From positions 1 to 64,000 of the forward strand of contig CAMDKS010000012.1 of NCBI GenBank assembly GCA_945900755.1: a stretch of 64,000 nucleotides of DNA, given 5' to 3'. This document shows, piece by piece, positions 18,339 through 27,998 of the stretch. The position numbers and the translations under genes are program-made. Below the pieces are notes generated by a model. It ran no database searches. It had not been told where the DNA came from and saw only the letters and a list, made by a program, of their open reading frames with translations. The DNA comes from Bdellovibrio sp. ZAP7. GTDB taxonomy: Bacteria > Bdellovibrionota_B > Oligoflexia > Oligoflexales > RGVZ01. Each line of letters opens with the position of its first letter. Position 1 is the stretch's first letter.

Positions 18339-19181
18339 ATGCAGGAACTTCATGAAATTCAATTAGAACCAATCATCACCAGAGCCCTGGAGGAGGATTG
18401 GGGATACGGGGACTGGACCACAGATTTATGTGTGCCAGCCGATAAAATTGTCCGTGCCAAAATCATCACCCGAGAGAATATTATTGTTTCAGGACTTGAC
18501 GTTGCACGCGCTGTTTTTTTGAAAGTAGATCCAAGGATTGAGGTCAAGCTTTGTTTTAAAAATGGAGACCTCGTCAGAGCCAACCAGGTTCTGTTGGAGG
18601 TCTATGGTAATGCACGTTCAATATTGAAATCTGAACGCGTAGCACTTAATTTTATTGGACGGATGTGTGGAATTTCAACCATGTCTCGCGCTTTCGTCGA
18701 TCAGCTTGAGGGGACAAAGTGTCAGTTGTTAGACACAAGAAAAACGACGCCTGGCCTACGACTACTTGAAAAATCGGCGACCGTAATGGGTGGGGCGCGA
18801 AATCACCGCATGGGTCTCAGTGACGGGGTCATCGTCAAAGAAAACCACATTCGCGCCGCAGGTGGTATCAAGGCCGCAGTGTCGCGTTTACTGGAGGCCC
18901 TTCCACCTACACTTAAAATTGAGGTCGAGGCAAGCACGTTAGAAGAAGTGCAGGAGGCCTTGGATGCAGGTGCCGATATCATCATGCTTGATAATATGAC
19001 GATTGCGCAAATGACTCAAGCGGTTCGCACGGTGCGCGGGCGTGCAAAATTGGAGGCATCCGGTGGTGTTAAATTAGAAACTGTGCGAAGGATTGCTGAG
19101 ACTGGTGTCGATTTTGTTTCCACCGGATCTACCATTCATTCGGCAAGGTGGTCGGACCTCTCGCTACTATTTGATTTGTAG
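18339..19181 (+). CDS. nadC: Nicotinate-nucleotide pyrophosphorylase (QPRTase)
   Basis: A 280-residue enzyme of the NAD pathway converting quinolinate and PRPP to nicotinate mononucleotide, CO2 and PPi. Family signatures are present: EDWGYGDWTTD at the N-terminus, SERVALNFIGRMCGISTMS, LLDTRKTTPGLR (catalytic Arg/Lys), GGARNHRMGLSDGVIVKENH, IEVEASTLEEV, IIMLDNM and LEASGGV. The ATG at 18339 is preferred over an upstream TTG because AAAGG precedes it at 8 bases. The birA-coaX gene follows after 6 bases, so the two form a cofactor-biosynthesis operon (NAD, biotin attachment, CoA). Confidence 0.95.
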   Translation: MQELHEIQLEPIITRALEEDWGYGDWTTDLCVPADKIVRAKIITRENIIVSGLDVARAVFLKVDPRIEVKLCFKNGDLVRANQVLLEVYGNARSILKSERVALNFIGRMCGISTMSRAFVDQLEGTKCQLLDTRKTTPGLRLLEKSATVMGGARNHRMGLSDGVIVKENHIRAAGGIKAAVSRLLEALPPTLKIEVEASTLEEVQEALDAGADIIMLDNMTIAQMTQAVRTVRGRAKLEASGGVKLETVRRIAETGVDFVSTGSTIHSARWSDLSLLFDL

Positions 19182-19187
19182 GCGATC

Positions 19188-20819
19188 ATGATCAAGATTC
19201 CAGTAGAGTGGCTTGAAGAATGTGATTCGACGTCGCGGATTCTTAAAGAGCAAACGATTAAGTCGCAGTTCACTGAGCCCAAGGTTTTGGCTGCGCGCAT
19301 TCAGACGGCGGGTACTGGGCGCCTGGGAGAAACGTGGCAGAGCCTTTCAGGAAATTTGCATTTCAGTATGGCCCTACCACCAAGTTGTGTCCCTGAGGAC
19401 GTGCGCGACGTCATGCCGTTTGCTGCAGCGCTCGTTGTCGCTTGTTGGTTGCGTCGCGTAGCCGGAGTTGGAGTGTGCCTGAAGTGGCCCAACGATATTT
19501 TGTTGGACGGCAAGAAAATAGCAGGAATTCTTTGCGAAGGTTCATTTCAAGGGGCCGAATTTAAGGGGATGGTCATCGGAGTTGGTATTAATCTAGGCCA
19601 AACCCCCGTGCTTCCAGACGGTCAGTCCTATGCGGTCGGATCCCTCAAAAACTTGACCGGACAGACCCTTGATCCGCGAATGGCCGCAGAGTCTCTGGCT
19701 GCGGATTTTGCTGAGTTTGTTCAGAACAAATCGGCGAGCAATCGAAAATCAATTCTCGCGGATTGGTCAGCTCTGGCGATTGCAAATGGTCATTTGTGGG
19801 AAAAAAAATCTGACGACAATCAACGGCAAGATTCAAAAATTTACTATCGAGGATTGGGAGTGACGGCAGAGGCTCATTTGCGGTTGCAGCCTTGCAATCT
19901 GGCTCCCACCCATGGGAATCTTGTGGCGGCAGCTCCCAGTGCAGAAATTGAGGTGACCTCAGCCACCCACGAATTTGGTTGGACAGGTCAAAACTTGTTT
20001 CAAAAAAATGTGCGATTTATGGTGGCTGATGTTGGCAATTCACAAACAAAAATCGCGGTCATAGAAAATTCTAGTGATGGTCCCATTCGTGTTCTTGGAA
20101 AAATTTTGCAGTTCGAAAATGAAATGTCCCTGAAAGAGTTTGTAAAAGAACAGGCAAGTGTGGGCACGCCCCCGCTAGTGCACGCGATCAGTGTTAATTC
20201 CACTCGTTTCAATAATTTTCGTGGTGCTTGTGCGACGATTGGGTTGGATGTTCGGGACGTTACAAAAATTGCTGTGCGTGCCATTAAATCTTTGTATGAC
20301 CTCAAGGCCTTAGGTGTAGACCGCCTTGCGCTTCTGGAGGCCGTCCATTATTTGCAGATTCAAACCGGTGCCACATCGCCGGTTATGGCCGTGTCACTGG
20401 GAACCGCCACCACTATTGATCATGTGGACTCATCGGGGAAGCACCTCGGAGGATACATCTTAGCAGGCATCCAGACGTCTTTGGATGCACTATCGGAACG
20501 TGGAGCTGGCCTTCCAAAAGCATTAAATCCGAGCGAGACCTGCGAGCGTCAGGGTTCTTGGCCTACGACGACACTACAGGCCATGGAGCGAGGGACGATT
20601 GACGCAACGGCATCGTTTCTAAGTTCTGAGCGTCAACGTCTCGCCGATCATTGTCGGTTGCCGGTGGAGAAAGTGTCTATGGTGCTAACCGGTGGTTTTT
20701 CAAACCTCGTCAAGAAGTGTTTGATCACGCATGCCAATCCAATGCTATCGCAACAAATTTCTGCTGACGAATCTATGACATTGCTTGGAGTAGGAATTCT
20801 TGTGGTCAACGGCCGTTGA
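19188..20819 (+). CDS. BirA-CoaX fusion: biotin protein ligase and type III pantothenate kinase
   Basis: A 543-residue bifunctional protein. Residues 1-270 are a biotin protein ligase lacking the DNA-binding HTH: ECDSTSR, a QTAGTGRLGETW version of the GRGRRG ATP/biotin loop, the catalytic KWPNDILLDGKKIAGIL and the C-terminal SH3-like part. Residues about 280-543 are a type III pantothenate kinase: DVGNSQTK phosphate loop, GVDRLALLEA, SLGTATTIDHVD and GGYILAGIQTSLDALSERG. It would biotinylate acetyl-CoA carboxylase and start CoA synthesis. Similar fusions are known in Neisseria and relatives. The biotin loop deviates (GTGRLG) but should be read against homologues before calling it inactive. 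Coupled to nadC. Confidence 0.92.
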   Translation: MIKIPVEWLEECDSTSRILKEQTIKSQFTEPKVLAARIQTAGTGRLGETWQSLSGNLHFSMALPPSCVPEDVRDVMPFAAALVVACWLRRVAGVGVCLKWPNDILLDGKKIAGILCEGSFQGAEFKGMVIGVGINLGQTPVLPDGQSYAVGSLKNLTGQTLDPRMAAESLAADFAEFVQNKSASNRKSILADWSALAIANGHLWEKKSDDNQRQDSKIYYRGLGVTAEAHLRLQPCNLAPTHGNLVAAAPSAEIEVTSATHEFGWTGQNLFQKNVRFMVADVGNSQTKIAVIENSSDGPIRVLGKILQFENEMSLKEFVKEQASVGTPPLVHAISVNSTRFNNFRGACATIGLDVRDVTKIAVRAIKSLYDLKALGVDRLALLEAVHYLQIQTGATSPVMAVSLGTATTIDHVDSSGKHLGGYILAGIQTSLDALSERGAGLPKALNPSETCERQGSWPTTTLQAMERGTIDATASFLSSERQRLADHCRLPVEKVSMVLTGGFSNLVKKCLITHANPMLSQQISADESMTLLGVGILVVNGR

Positions 20820-20849
20820 GTTCATCTTTTTTGTGATCCCTAGCGGCGT

Positions 20850-22160
20850 TTATGCAATTGGGCTTTCTTGTGGGCTCATCCACTTCCAGGCATAAATACA
20901 AGGCCAGAAGACTATGATAGTCAGCGGCGCAAACCAAAGGACCACTCGGCTGACGTCTTGATGGAACAGTTTGCCTAGGAAAATTGTGACGAAAATTACA
21001 ATACAAACTAAATGTGCCCTTGTTAGTAGGACTAACAATTTCCAAAACCTTCCGGAAGGGCTAAGCCACTGTCCGCGGAAAAATATTGCCAAACCAAACA
21101 CAAAATAAAGTATATCGGTGGGCCACATCAACCATAAATTGGCATTGTGAGGCAGGACGGTGTGACTGCCAAAAGCCCAAGACAAGGCCATAAATATTCC
21201 AAATAGTCCCCAAATGGCTCCGAGGACTATGTTGGAAAATCCCGCAAGACGGATACCAAGTTTTGTGTGAGACGTGTATCTGATGAAGAAGGCGGCTGCT
21301 AGGGAGGGGAGTCCTGCTAAGATCCAAAAAATGGCATAGCCATTTATAGCGGGGATTTCTTGCTTCGCAAAGTTGGCCAGTTGCTGGGTGTCGGAAAGCA
21401 GCATTTGACCAGGGATTTGCTTACCATCATCGTCTACCGCTGGTGTTCTTAAAAGATAATCGCGAAGGTAGAGTGGAATGAACATGTCGTCCCATTCGCT
21501 CATTTCGGTGTCGGGCTCTCGATTCAATATGACATCTTGACCCATCGCGAAAATCGGCGCTGAAGCGTTGTGTTGAATGACGCGGTCGCGGTAGGATTTG
21601 CCTGTCATCAGGCCGATCGTGTCAATTTTTATTTTACCACCTAAGGCACCATCAAATAAGTCACGAACTCGTGTTGAGCAGTTGTCGTAAAAAAAGTAAT
21701 AACGGTAGCTCATGTTTTCGGGCAGCGCCAAAGTGTAAATGTGCCGTACAACATTCTCCTTTTGCTTTGTTGTGAGGTTTACCTTTTCTAACCACATCGA
21801 TTGGCGATCCTCGATGGTGTACTCGACTTCATCCGACCAAGGACCAAAACTCATACGGTAAATCAAGATTCCTTTGAGAAATTGTGGCAAGAAATCCGGT
21901 GTGGTAAAATCAAACGTGCCCCAATTGTAACCGATGTCGGAGCCATTCTGGTGATCCACAATGCGTACAATCGTGTGTCCATATTTGGAATACACCGGAG
22001 CCCCAATATCACGTGTGGCCAGAAATATCTCAATCTGTGAAAAATCTGTCGGCAATGGTGGTAATTCTGAGGCGCTCGCGCGGTCTGATATCGGCGCCAT
22101 GATGATCAAGACGCCTAAAATAATTCTGCGAAGGACCATTTTAAGATTATTTTCGGACAT
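20850..22160 (-). CDS. DUF4105 (Lnb-like) membrane protein
   Basis: A 436-residue protein with a signal peptide and a periplasmic DUF4105 domain in its first 220 residues (PVYSKYGHTIVRI, YNWGTFDF, the Cys-containing FYDNCSTRVRDLFDG), followed from about residue 280 by five or six transmembrane helices. DUF4105 resembles the N-terminal domain of lacto-N-biosidase Lnb-like proteins and has a papain-like NlpC-type arrangement, in which the conserved Cys, His and Asn-Cys-Ser segments may be catalytic. The substrate is unknown. It is convergent with birA-coaX. Confidence 0.8.
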   Translation of the reverse strand: MSENNLKMVLRRIILGVLIIMAPISDRASASELPPLPTDFSQIEIFLATRDIGAPVYSKYGHTIVRIVDHQNGSDIGYNWGTFDFTTPDFLPQFLKGILIYRMSFGPWSDEVEYTIEDRQSMWLEKVNLTTKQKENVVRHIYTLALPENMSYRYYFFYDNCSTRVRDLFDGALGGKIKIDTIGLMTGKSYRDRVIQHNASAPIFAMGQDVILNREPDTEMSEWDDMFIPLYLRDYLLRTPAVDDDGKQIPGQMLLSDTQQLANFAKQEIPAINGYAIFWILAGLPSLAAAFFIRYTSHTKLGIRLAGFSNIVLGAIWGLFGIFMALSWAFGSHTVLPHNANLWLMWPTDILYFVFGLAIFFRGQWLSPSGRFWKLLVLLTRAHLVCIVIFVTIFLGKLFHQDVSRVVLWFAPLTIIVFWPCIYAWKWMSPQESPIA

Positions 22161-22416
22161 TTTCTATCCATGCCTATGTAAAGAATAGTATTTGGGTTCC
22201 AAAGCTAAATTTTTACGTTCTGACTAATTCTAACATTAATATTTTCGCAGACCTCATATTTCTAGAGAGATCCCTCCGATAGTTGCTAATAATATTAAAT
22301 AAAATTAATAATATCAGACAGTTGTGGTTGTAATTTGTTTTTTTCTCTAAGGTTTTTCTCCAGAACCCCGAACACTCAGACGTTCCGCAAGGTGCGGGAT
22401 GTCATTTGGAGGTTCC

Positions 22417-22695
22417 ATGATTTTGCCCCATATAAAAAATCAACAATCTCGCGATGGCAATCAGGGGCCAATAGTTTCTGTGGAACTCTCAGGAGACGAT
22501 GCGACACGTGGAAAATGGCTTCATGACCTTCATGCAGCTGTGGAGGCCTTTAGATTCTTGATTGAAATTACTGAAGAGAACAATGCGAACCCAACTGAGC
22601 GTGATCAAACTAAAGTTCGCCAGCTTAAGCGGCATGCGGAGCGACTAAAAGACGGTGTCCAAACTATATCAAATATCATGAAACAAGCTCAATAG
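22417..22695 (+). CDS. Small helical protein, possible phosphoacceptor (DHp-like)
   Basis: About 92 residues. The second half is two helices: KWLHDLHAAVEAFRFLIEI and a charged helix through RQLKRHAERLKDGVQTISNIM. The HDLHAAVEAFRFL segment resembles the H-box of a histidine-kinase dimerisation domain (HDLRxxLxxLxGxLE), but no ATPase domain follows, so it could be a phosphotransfer module or a dimerisation partner. The ATG at 22417 is near GGAGG (22408-22412); an upstream ATG at 22399 is possible. It precedes the sigma-54 activator by 19 bases, in an operon with the hybrid kinase. The phosphotransfer role is inferred. Confidence 0.6.
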   Translation: MILPHIKNQQSRDGNQGPIVSVELSGDDATRGKWLHDLHAAVEAFRFLIEITEENNANPTERDQTKVRQLKRHAERLKDGVQTISNIMKQAQ

Positions 22696-22714
22696 AAAGA
22701 AGGGGAAAAATAAG

Positions 22715-24238
22715 ATGGCTATTCGCATACTTCACCTCGATGACGACATACAGTTCCTCGAGCGCTTCGCAAAAATACTATCGAAAGAGACCATTTTGGG
22801 TGAGCGAATTATTATCAATAGTGTCGAAAAGGGTTCAGAGCTTACAGCGCGTCTAAAGCGGGATGACAATCCAGACATTATTATTGTCGACTTTCATCTC
22901 GAGGGGGAAAAAATCACGGGTGCAGAACTAGCGGGAATCAGTCGGAAACTATCGCCAGGTTCCGCAATATTCATTGCATCAAACTCGAAGGACTTACGTT
23001 CCATACGCTCCAGCTTAAAAATGGGTGCCGATGATTTCCTCGCAAAAGACGCAAAACCTAGCGATATTGTCGAGCGACTTGAATCAGTCCTCAAGACAAA
23101 ACGTGAGGTCAAGGTTGAGGTCAATCAAGCCCTAGGCGGAAAAAACATCACTGGCCGAACGATGTCTGCCATTAGACTTCGAGTACCCCAGATTATCCAA
23201 TCAGCGGTCAATTGCGTCTACGTGCAAGGGGAGTCAGGGACAGGTAAGGAAGTTGTGGCCGCACTATTTGAAGCGGCACTGGGCGCAAAAATCCCGTTTG
23301 TTCAAATCAATTGTGGGGCGATTTCATCGAGCCTCGTTGCCAGTGAATTATTTGGCTATGCCAAGGGTGCATTTACTGGCGCGGCGACCGATAAAATGGG
23401 CCTCATCGAAGCCGCAAATGGTGGGTGGATATTTCTCGACGAAATTGCAACGCTGCCGTTAGACGCACAGGTCTATTTGCTTAGAGCGATCGACAGTCAA
23501 GCGATCCGACGGATTGGTACCACTGCCGAACGACCGGTATCGTTTCGAATCGTGTCGGCGACCAATGAACCTCTCGAGGAATTAGTGGCTCAGGGCAAAT
23601 TTAGGCGAGATCTATGGCAACGCTTACAGGAAGTGAAGATTGATTTAGCTCCCCTGCGAGATCGTCGGGATGAAATTCCTGAACTTGTCGATTTTTTTAC
23701 TCAGACTATGCGTGGTGGGCCTTTCGTGCTTGCATCATCCGTGCTCGAGGCTCTTTGTGGGTATGACTGGCGAGAGGGCAATGTACGAGAGCTGCGAAAT
23801 TGCCTTCGTGCTATGACGGAAAAATCTGTGAATAAAACCTTAACTCCAAACTCGATACCTGATCATATTTGGGACGCAATCGAAGGGGTAAACGGTAGTA
23901 CTAGGCAAGGCAGCCAGCATCATATGTCATCGCGTACCTTATCACAAACAGGATCTATCCATCAGGAGCCACGGTCATCAGCTTCGGCCATGACCGTAAC
24001 CTGGGATGGTGAGAGGCCAGAGTTTGAAAAATTAATTGATAAATTGTTGATTGCGGCAATTAAGGTTGAATTCAACAAAAATGGTCGCATGTCAACCAGA
24101 GAGGCAAGCCGACTTCTAGGTATTCCTAGGTCCACCATGTCAAACCGCTGCCGCGAAATTGTTGACTCAGGTGCCATTTCAAGCGAGGACCTAGGAAAAT
24201 TTATTCAGATCTCGCCAAATCTGAAGAAATCTAGTTAA
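22715..24238 (+). CDS. NtrC-type sigma-54-dependent response regulator
   Basis: A 507-residue regulator. The receiver domain (1-128) has LHLDDD, phospho-acceptor Asp59 (IIIVDFHLEG), the SNSK switch and a conserved Lys. The AAA+ domain (about 145-385) has Walker A GESGTGKE (172-179), an intact sigma-54 contact loop GAFTGA (218-223) and Walker B WIFLDE (238-243). The Fis-type HTH at the C-terminus is MSTREASRLLGIPRSTMSNR. A Ser/Gln-rich linker of about 50 residues separates AAA+ and HTH. It should activate RpoN promoters when phosphorylated, most likely by the hybrid kinase 33 bases downstream. The small protein upstream is in the same operon. Confidence 0.92.
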   Translation: MAIRILHLDDDIQFLERFAKILSKETILGERIIINSVEKGSELTARLKRDDNPDIIIVDFHLEGEKITGAELAGISRKLSPGSAIFIASNSKDLRSIRSSLKMGADDFLAKDAKPSDIVERLESVLKTKREVKVEVNQALGGKNITGRTMSAIRLRVPQIIQSAVNCVYVQGESGTGKEVVAALFEAALGAKIPFVQINCGAISSSLVASELFGYAKGAFTGAATDKMGLIEAANGGWIFLDEIATLPLDAQVYLLRAIDSQAIRRIGTTAERPVSFRIVSATNEPLEELVAQGKFRRDLWQRLQEVKIDLAPLRDRRDEIPELVDFFTQTMRGGPFVLASSVLEALCGYDWREGNVRELRNCLRAMTEKSVNKTLTPNSIPDHIWDAIEGVNGSTRQGSQHHMSSRTLSQTGSIHQEPRSSASAMTVTWDGERPEFEKLIDKLLIAAIKVEFNKNGRMSTREASRLLGIPRSTMSNRCREIVDSGAISSEDLGKFIQISPNLKKSS

Positions 24239-24271
24239 ACGTGAGGTGGAAATTCGATGGAGCCATAGTCG

Positions 24272-26725
24272 ATGACGGATAATCTACTTTTTGCTGCAAA
24301 TTCGACTCTTCGTCAACGGTACCGACTGCGTAATGCCGGGACGCCAACAGAGGGTAACCGTACATGGCTCAACGTGTCCGTTTGCCTTTTTCTGTTAATG
24401 GCGATGTTCGTTGCCACCATCAATCTCGAGTACGCAGCTTCGGTTTCGAAAGCAGGATCTCTGGTACCAGTAGATTTTATGGTGCGGCATGCCATGGGCA
24501 TTTTTATGATCCTGATGTTTCTATTGGTCGATGGATCGCCGGAGTCGTTATCTCTCGGTATGGCCCTCGGCTTTGAGGCAGTGGCTCGATGCATAGGCAA
24601 TCATTGGCTCACGCCACCGTATAGCGAGTTTCTGGAGCATTTTCTATATCAGATGGGTGACATTTTTCGTCTGTATTTTGCGACCCAGTTGGCGCGAATT
24701 TCTTCAAAGCACTCTGTCCCGTGGCTGCTAATCGGAACGATCATATCAATTCCGTACGGGTTAGTCATGGAGATGTCGCCGTGGTTTGTCGCCAATATTG
24801 CACCTCATTTTATTGACGCTCGAGATTTCGTCGTGGGAATTCTTGGAGCCTGGATTTGTGCGCGTGTTGCAACAGCGATATTGAAAGATAAATTGCCATG
24901 GCGAATACTTGCGCTAACTATTGCTGCACTAGCCTTTGTGGCTGATCCTCTGCGAATTTGTTGTTCACGGTTGCTCGACGTAGAGACTGTAGCAGTGATT
25001 TCAGGTGTCCTAATTTTTTATAGAAATATGGCCTATTTTTTATATTCTCTGGCGGCATTCGTGAATATTTCTACCCTTGAAAATCGTGTTCGAGCCCTCT
25101 CTGTCGCTAGAATCGAAGAGCAAGTGGCAAAAGTGCGAGAAGAGAAGCGAGTGCATGAGGCCATCGTCAAAACGACGCAAATGCTCGCTCATGACGTTAG
25201 AAAGCCGTTTAGCCTTCTCACTGCATATATGGATTTGGTCGCCAACGCATCATCGACGGAAGAAGCGTCAAGGGCATTCAGTCGCATGGTGCCTGATGTA
25301 AAGAAATCTCTACACCTGGTAGATCAGATGCTAACTAATGTGATGGAAATTGGGAGAGAAACAATGCCGTCTCCACGGGCGTTGTCGATCGTGAAGGAGC
25401 TTGGTTTGGCTATTGAGACTATTTTTAGAACTACAAGGAATCCCAATATTCAATTCCACTACCGTTTCAATCACCAAGGAAAGGTTTGGGTCGATGAGCA
25501 GCATCTTCAAAGAATACTTTCAAATATTCTTGAAAACGCTGAGCAAGCGATCAATGGGCGCGATGAAACGATCACCATTTCCACCAGCAATTTTTCAAGC
25601 ACCGCCGGACAACGCGTTTATGTGGAAATTCAAAATTCTGGTTCATCTATTCGGCCTGAGGATATAGGCTCCATTTTTGAGGCATTTTATACGAAGAATA
25701 AGCGTGGAGGCACGGGCCTTGGTCTTGCAATCGTAAAAAAATTGATCGACATCAATGATGGCATTGTTACGGTTGAATCCAATCAATATTCCGGCACCTC
25801 CTTTCGTTTTAGCTTTCCATGTGTTTCGTCTACTGCAGATGAAGTGCTCGCCCTGCCTGCGTCGTCACGCGGTGTCCAAATTCAACGGGGAGAAAATACA
25901 GAAGAAGCACAGCGTAAGAGGGAGTCAGCGTCGCAGGGGGCAAGACCGTCAGGGCCCTTAGAGCTTCGAATCTTGGTTGTGGATGATGATCCTGTGTATT
26001 CAGATAGTGTCAGAGTACATGTAGTCAATGTTCTTGGGGATAGAATGTCACTTAGTATTGCGCAGACATACGAGGAAGGTTTGCGCAGATCATCGGAAGG
26101 TACGATCGATATTCTAATATGTGATTTCGACCTTGGGTCCACGTCTCATGACGGTGTAGATCTTATTAATGAAGTGAAAAAAGTATCTCCAGACTGTACG
26201 GCGGTCCTTCATACAAATCACTTGTATACGGAAGATATGAGGCTTCGACTTGGTAAAAATACGTCTAGGATTTTGCGCAAGCCGATGGGTCACGAAAGTT
26301 TTGATAAGTTACTAAAGGATTTCAACATGTCTCGCCGTGAGCTGCAAAAAAAACCATTAATTGCAATCATCGAGGACGACTTGATATTTTCAGAGGTGTT
26401 GACGGCTCGTCTCCCTCAATTTGAAGTAATCATTTATGGGTCGCCTGATGAGTTTATGGAAGCGATTAACGAGAGTTCTCAGCTTATTTCTCGTTTTACT
26501 GCCATTGTGACCGATTTACACTTTGATGAGTATTCGACCTCAGGAATTGATTTGGCCCATGCCATTAGAGCGAGGACAATGGTACCCATTGTCCTCTACA
26601 CCAATGCAGAAATCCCTGCGAATGATAGGTGCCGAGGACTTTTTCAATTGATCGCAAAAAAATCTGGGACCGAACTCGTGGAGTTTTTGTTAAGTTTGCC
26701 GAATAAGAATTCAAAATCGGCATAG
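24272..26725 (+). CDS. Hybrid sensor histidine kinase with two receiver domains
   Basis: An 817-residue membrane kinase. Residues 30-265 contain seven to eight transmembrane helices, a 7TM-type sensor region rather than a periplasmic loop. A coiled coil (270-300) leads to the HisKA domain with MLAHDVRKPFSLL (His307), then an ATPase domain with LENAEQAI (N box) and GGTGLGLAIVKKLI (G2 box). Two receivers follow: LRILVVDDDPVY...ILICDFDLG (about 573-690) and LIAIIEDDLIF...AIVTDLHFDE (about 697-812). With the NtrC-type regulator and the small H-box protein of the same operon it could form a multi-step phosphorelay. The signal is unknown. Confidence 0.9.
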   Translation: MTDNLLFAANSTLRQRYRLRNAGTPTEGNRTWLNVSVCLFLLMAMFVATINLEYAASVSKAGSLVPVDFMVRHAMGIFMILMFLLVDGSPESLSLGMALGFEAVARCIGNHWLTPPYSEFLEHFLYQMGDIFRLYFATQLARISSKHSVPWLLIGTIISIPYGLVMEMSPWFVANIAPHFIDARDFVVGILGAWICARVATAILKDKLPWRILALTIAALAFVADPLRICCSRLLDVETVAVISGVLIFYRNMAYFLYSLAAFVNISTLENRVRALSVARIEEQVAKVREEKRVHEAIVKTTQMLAHDVRKPFSLLTAYMDLVANASSTEEASRAFSRMVPDVKKSLHLVDQMLTNVMEIGRETMPSPRALSIVKELGLAIETIFRTTRNPNIQFHYRFNHQGKVWVDEQHLQRILSNILENAEQAINGRDETITISTSNFSSTAGQRVYVEIQNSGSSIRPEDIGSIFEAFYTKNKRGGTGLGLAIVKKLIDINDGIVTVESNQYSGTSFRFSFPCVSSTADEVLALPASSRGVQIQRGENTEEAQRKRESASQGARPSGPLELRILVVDDDPVYSDSVRVHVVNVLGDRMSLSIAQTYEEGLRRSSEGTIDILICDFDLGSTSHDGVDLINEVKKVSPDCTAVLHTNHLYTEDMRLRLGKNTSRILRKPMGHESFDKLLKDFNMSRRELQKKPLIAIIEDDLIFSEVLTARLPQFEVIIYGSPDEFMEAINESSQLISRFTAIVTDLHFDEYSTSGIDLAHAIRARTMVPIVLYTNAEIPANDRCRGLFQLIAKKSGTELVEFLLSLPNKNSKSA

Positions 26726-26777
26726 AATTTCTGTAGATGAAGTGTAGGAGAGGTGAAACAACTGGTCTGGAGGGCGC

Positions 26778-27992
26778 ATGAGTTTAAATCGAGCATTGAT
26801 GGGGGCTGTAATGTGGTGTGGAAGAAATATTTTTGTAATTGCCGTGTTTTGTTTTGCGTGCGGGAAGCAGAAAAGTGAGCCGACGGCGGTAGCACCGAAG
26901 ACCTACTTTACGCACGGTGATCCTGCTAAATTGGTTGAAGGGGCAACAATGGACACAAAGTCATTTTTGACTGCGGCTAACAGCACGACCTACGATAATT
27001 ATTTATTGGCTGGCATCGTTACCTTTTATGAAAAGTCAGAAGTCGGCACAGCTACGTCCTCGGAAACAGGGCAGGAAGCGAGTACTGGTGCGACGACTGC
27101 TGCCGCTAAGTGGAGTTTTTCTAGTATCACGCCAGACTACCTATATAAACCTGAGTCGGTGGTCGAGGATCAAGATTTCGCGCTAAAGTTTACGAATTCC
27201 GGCTCAGAGCTTTCGTTAGCATCGATATGCGTAGGAGCCACGTACAGTGATTGCACGGCGATCACTGTTCTGCATTACAGTAAACGCACGGATGGACGTG
27301 GCATCAGTTTTTTGGCCTCTTATGTTGACGCAGAAAAAGGAAAGGCCCTTGTAGGGATTATTTTTTCCAAGCCTTCTAGTTCAGCGTCAGCCACTGTGGA
27401 TACTAAGTATAAATACTTAGCCGGTCCAGGCATTGTGACTAAGTGGAAGGAAACTCTTGGGGTACAAATTTGTGGAAGTCCTGGTGCAGAGCGAGCTGCA
27501 GAATACACGAAAGGTGTGAATTCGTGGTTAACCTCGGGAAAATTGAGCTCAACGATGTCAGTAAACTTGACGTCAACGACGGTCATAACTCCATTCACTG
27601 ACCTTGTGTCGCACTGTATTACTACGATCGACAATTTTCTCATTGAAGATCAGGATAGTTCATCTGTTATGGGTATCACTCTGGTAACTCTTGATCTTGG
27701 AACGGCGGAGATATTAGGTGGGCAAATTTTGATGATGAGAACGTCGTTGGAAAAAATTGTTGCGACGCAGCCGGCTGATATTCAAACGTCCGTTCGCAGC
27801 GATATTTTTCTGCTGACGGCCACTCATGAATTTGGGCACCTCATAGGACTTGACCATGAGTTCTCCAAAAAATCGGATGGAACTCAACTGTATCAAAGCA
27901 TTATGAGTTATGATACCGAGACAAATCTTGGGTCTCCCATCCCACAATCTCACGATAAAGAAAGTGTTGTGGCGGCATACGGCCCAATATAA
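26778..27992 (+). CDS. Metzincin-type zinc metalloprotease lipoprotein (second)
   Basis: A 404-residue protein. The signal peptide ends at a probable lipidation Cys28 (CFACGK). The zinc-binding motif HEFGHLIGLDHE (from about residue 350) has the three His ligands and the catalytic Glu of the metzincins, and a Met-turn SIMSYD follows at about 374. It has a Ser/Thr/Ala-rich N-terminal region and several Cys. It shares the catalytic pattern with the lipoprotein at 10.7-11.8 kb but is otherwise dissimilar, so these are two members of a surface-protease set. The gene is probably separately transcribed from the kinase operon 52 bases upstream, and it is convergent with the next lipoprotein (6-base gap). 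Confidence 0.83.
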   Translation: MSLNRALMGAVMWCGRNIFVIAVFCFACGKQKSEPTAVAPKTYFTHGDPAKLVEGATMDTKSFLTAANSTTYDNYLLAGIVTFYEKSEVGTATSSETGQEASTGATTAAAKWSFSSITPDYLYKPESVVEDQDFALKFTNSGSELSLASICVGATYSDCTAITVLHYSKRTDGRGISFLASYVDAEKGKALVGIIFSKPSSSASATVDTKYKYLAGPGIVTKWKETLGVQICGSPGAERAAEYTKGVNSWLTSGKLSSTMSVNLTSTTVITPFTDLVSHCITTIDNFLIEDQDSSSVMGITLVTLDLGTAEILGGQILMMRTSLEKIVATQPADIQTSVRSDIFLLTATHEFGHLIGLDHEFSKKSDGTQLYQSIMSYDTETNLGSPIPQSHDKESVVAAYGPI

Positions 27993-27998
27993 CTCTCA

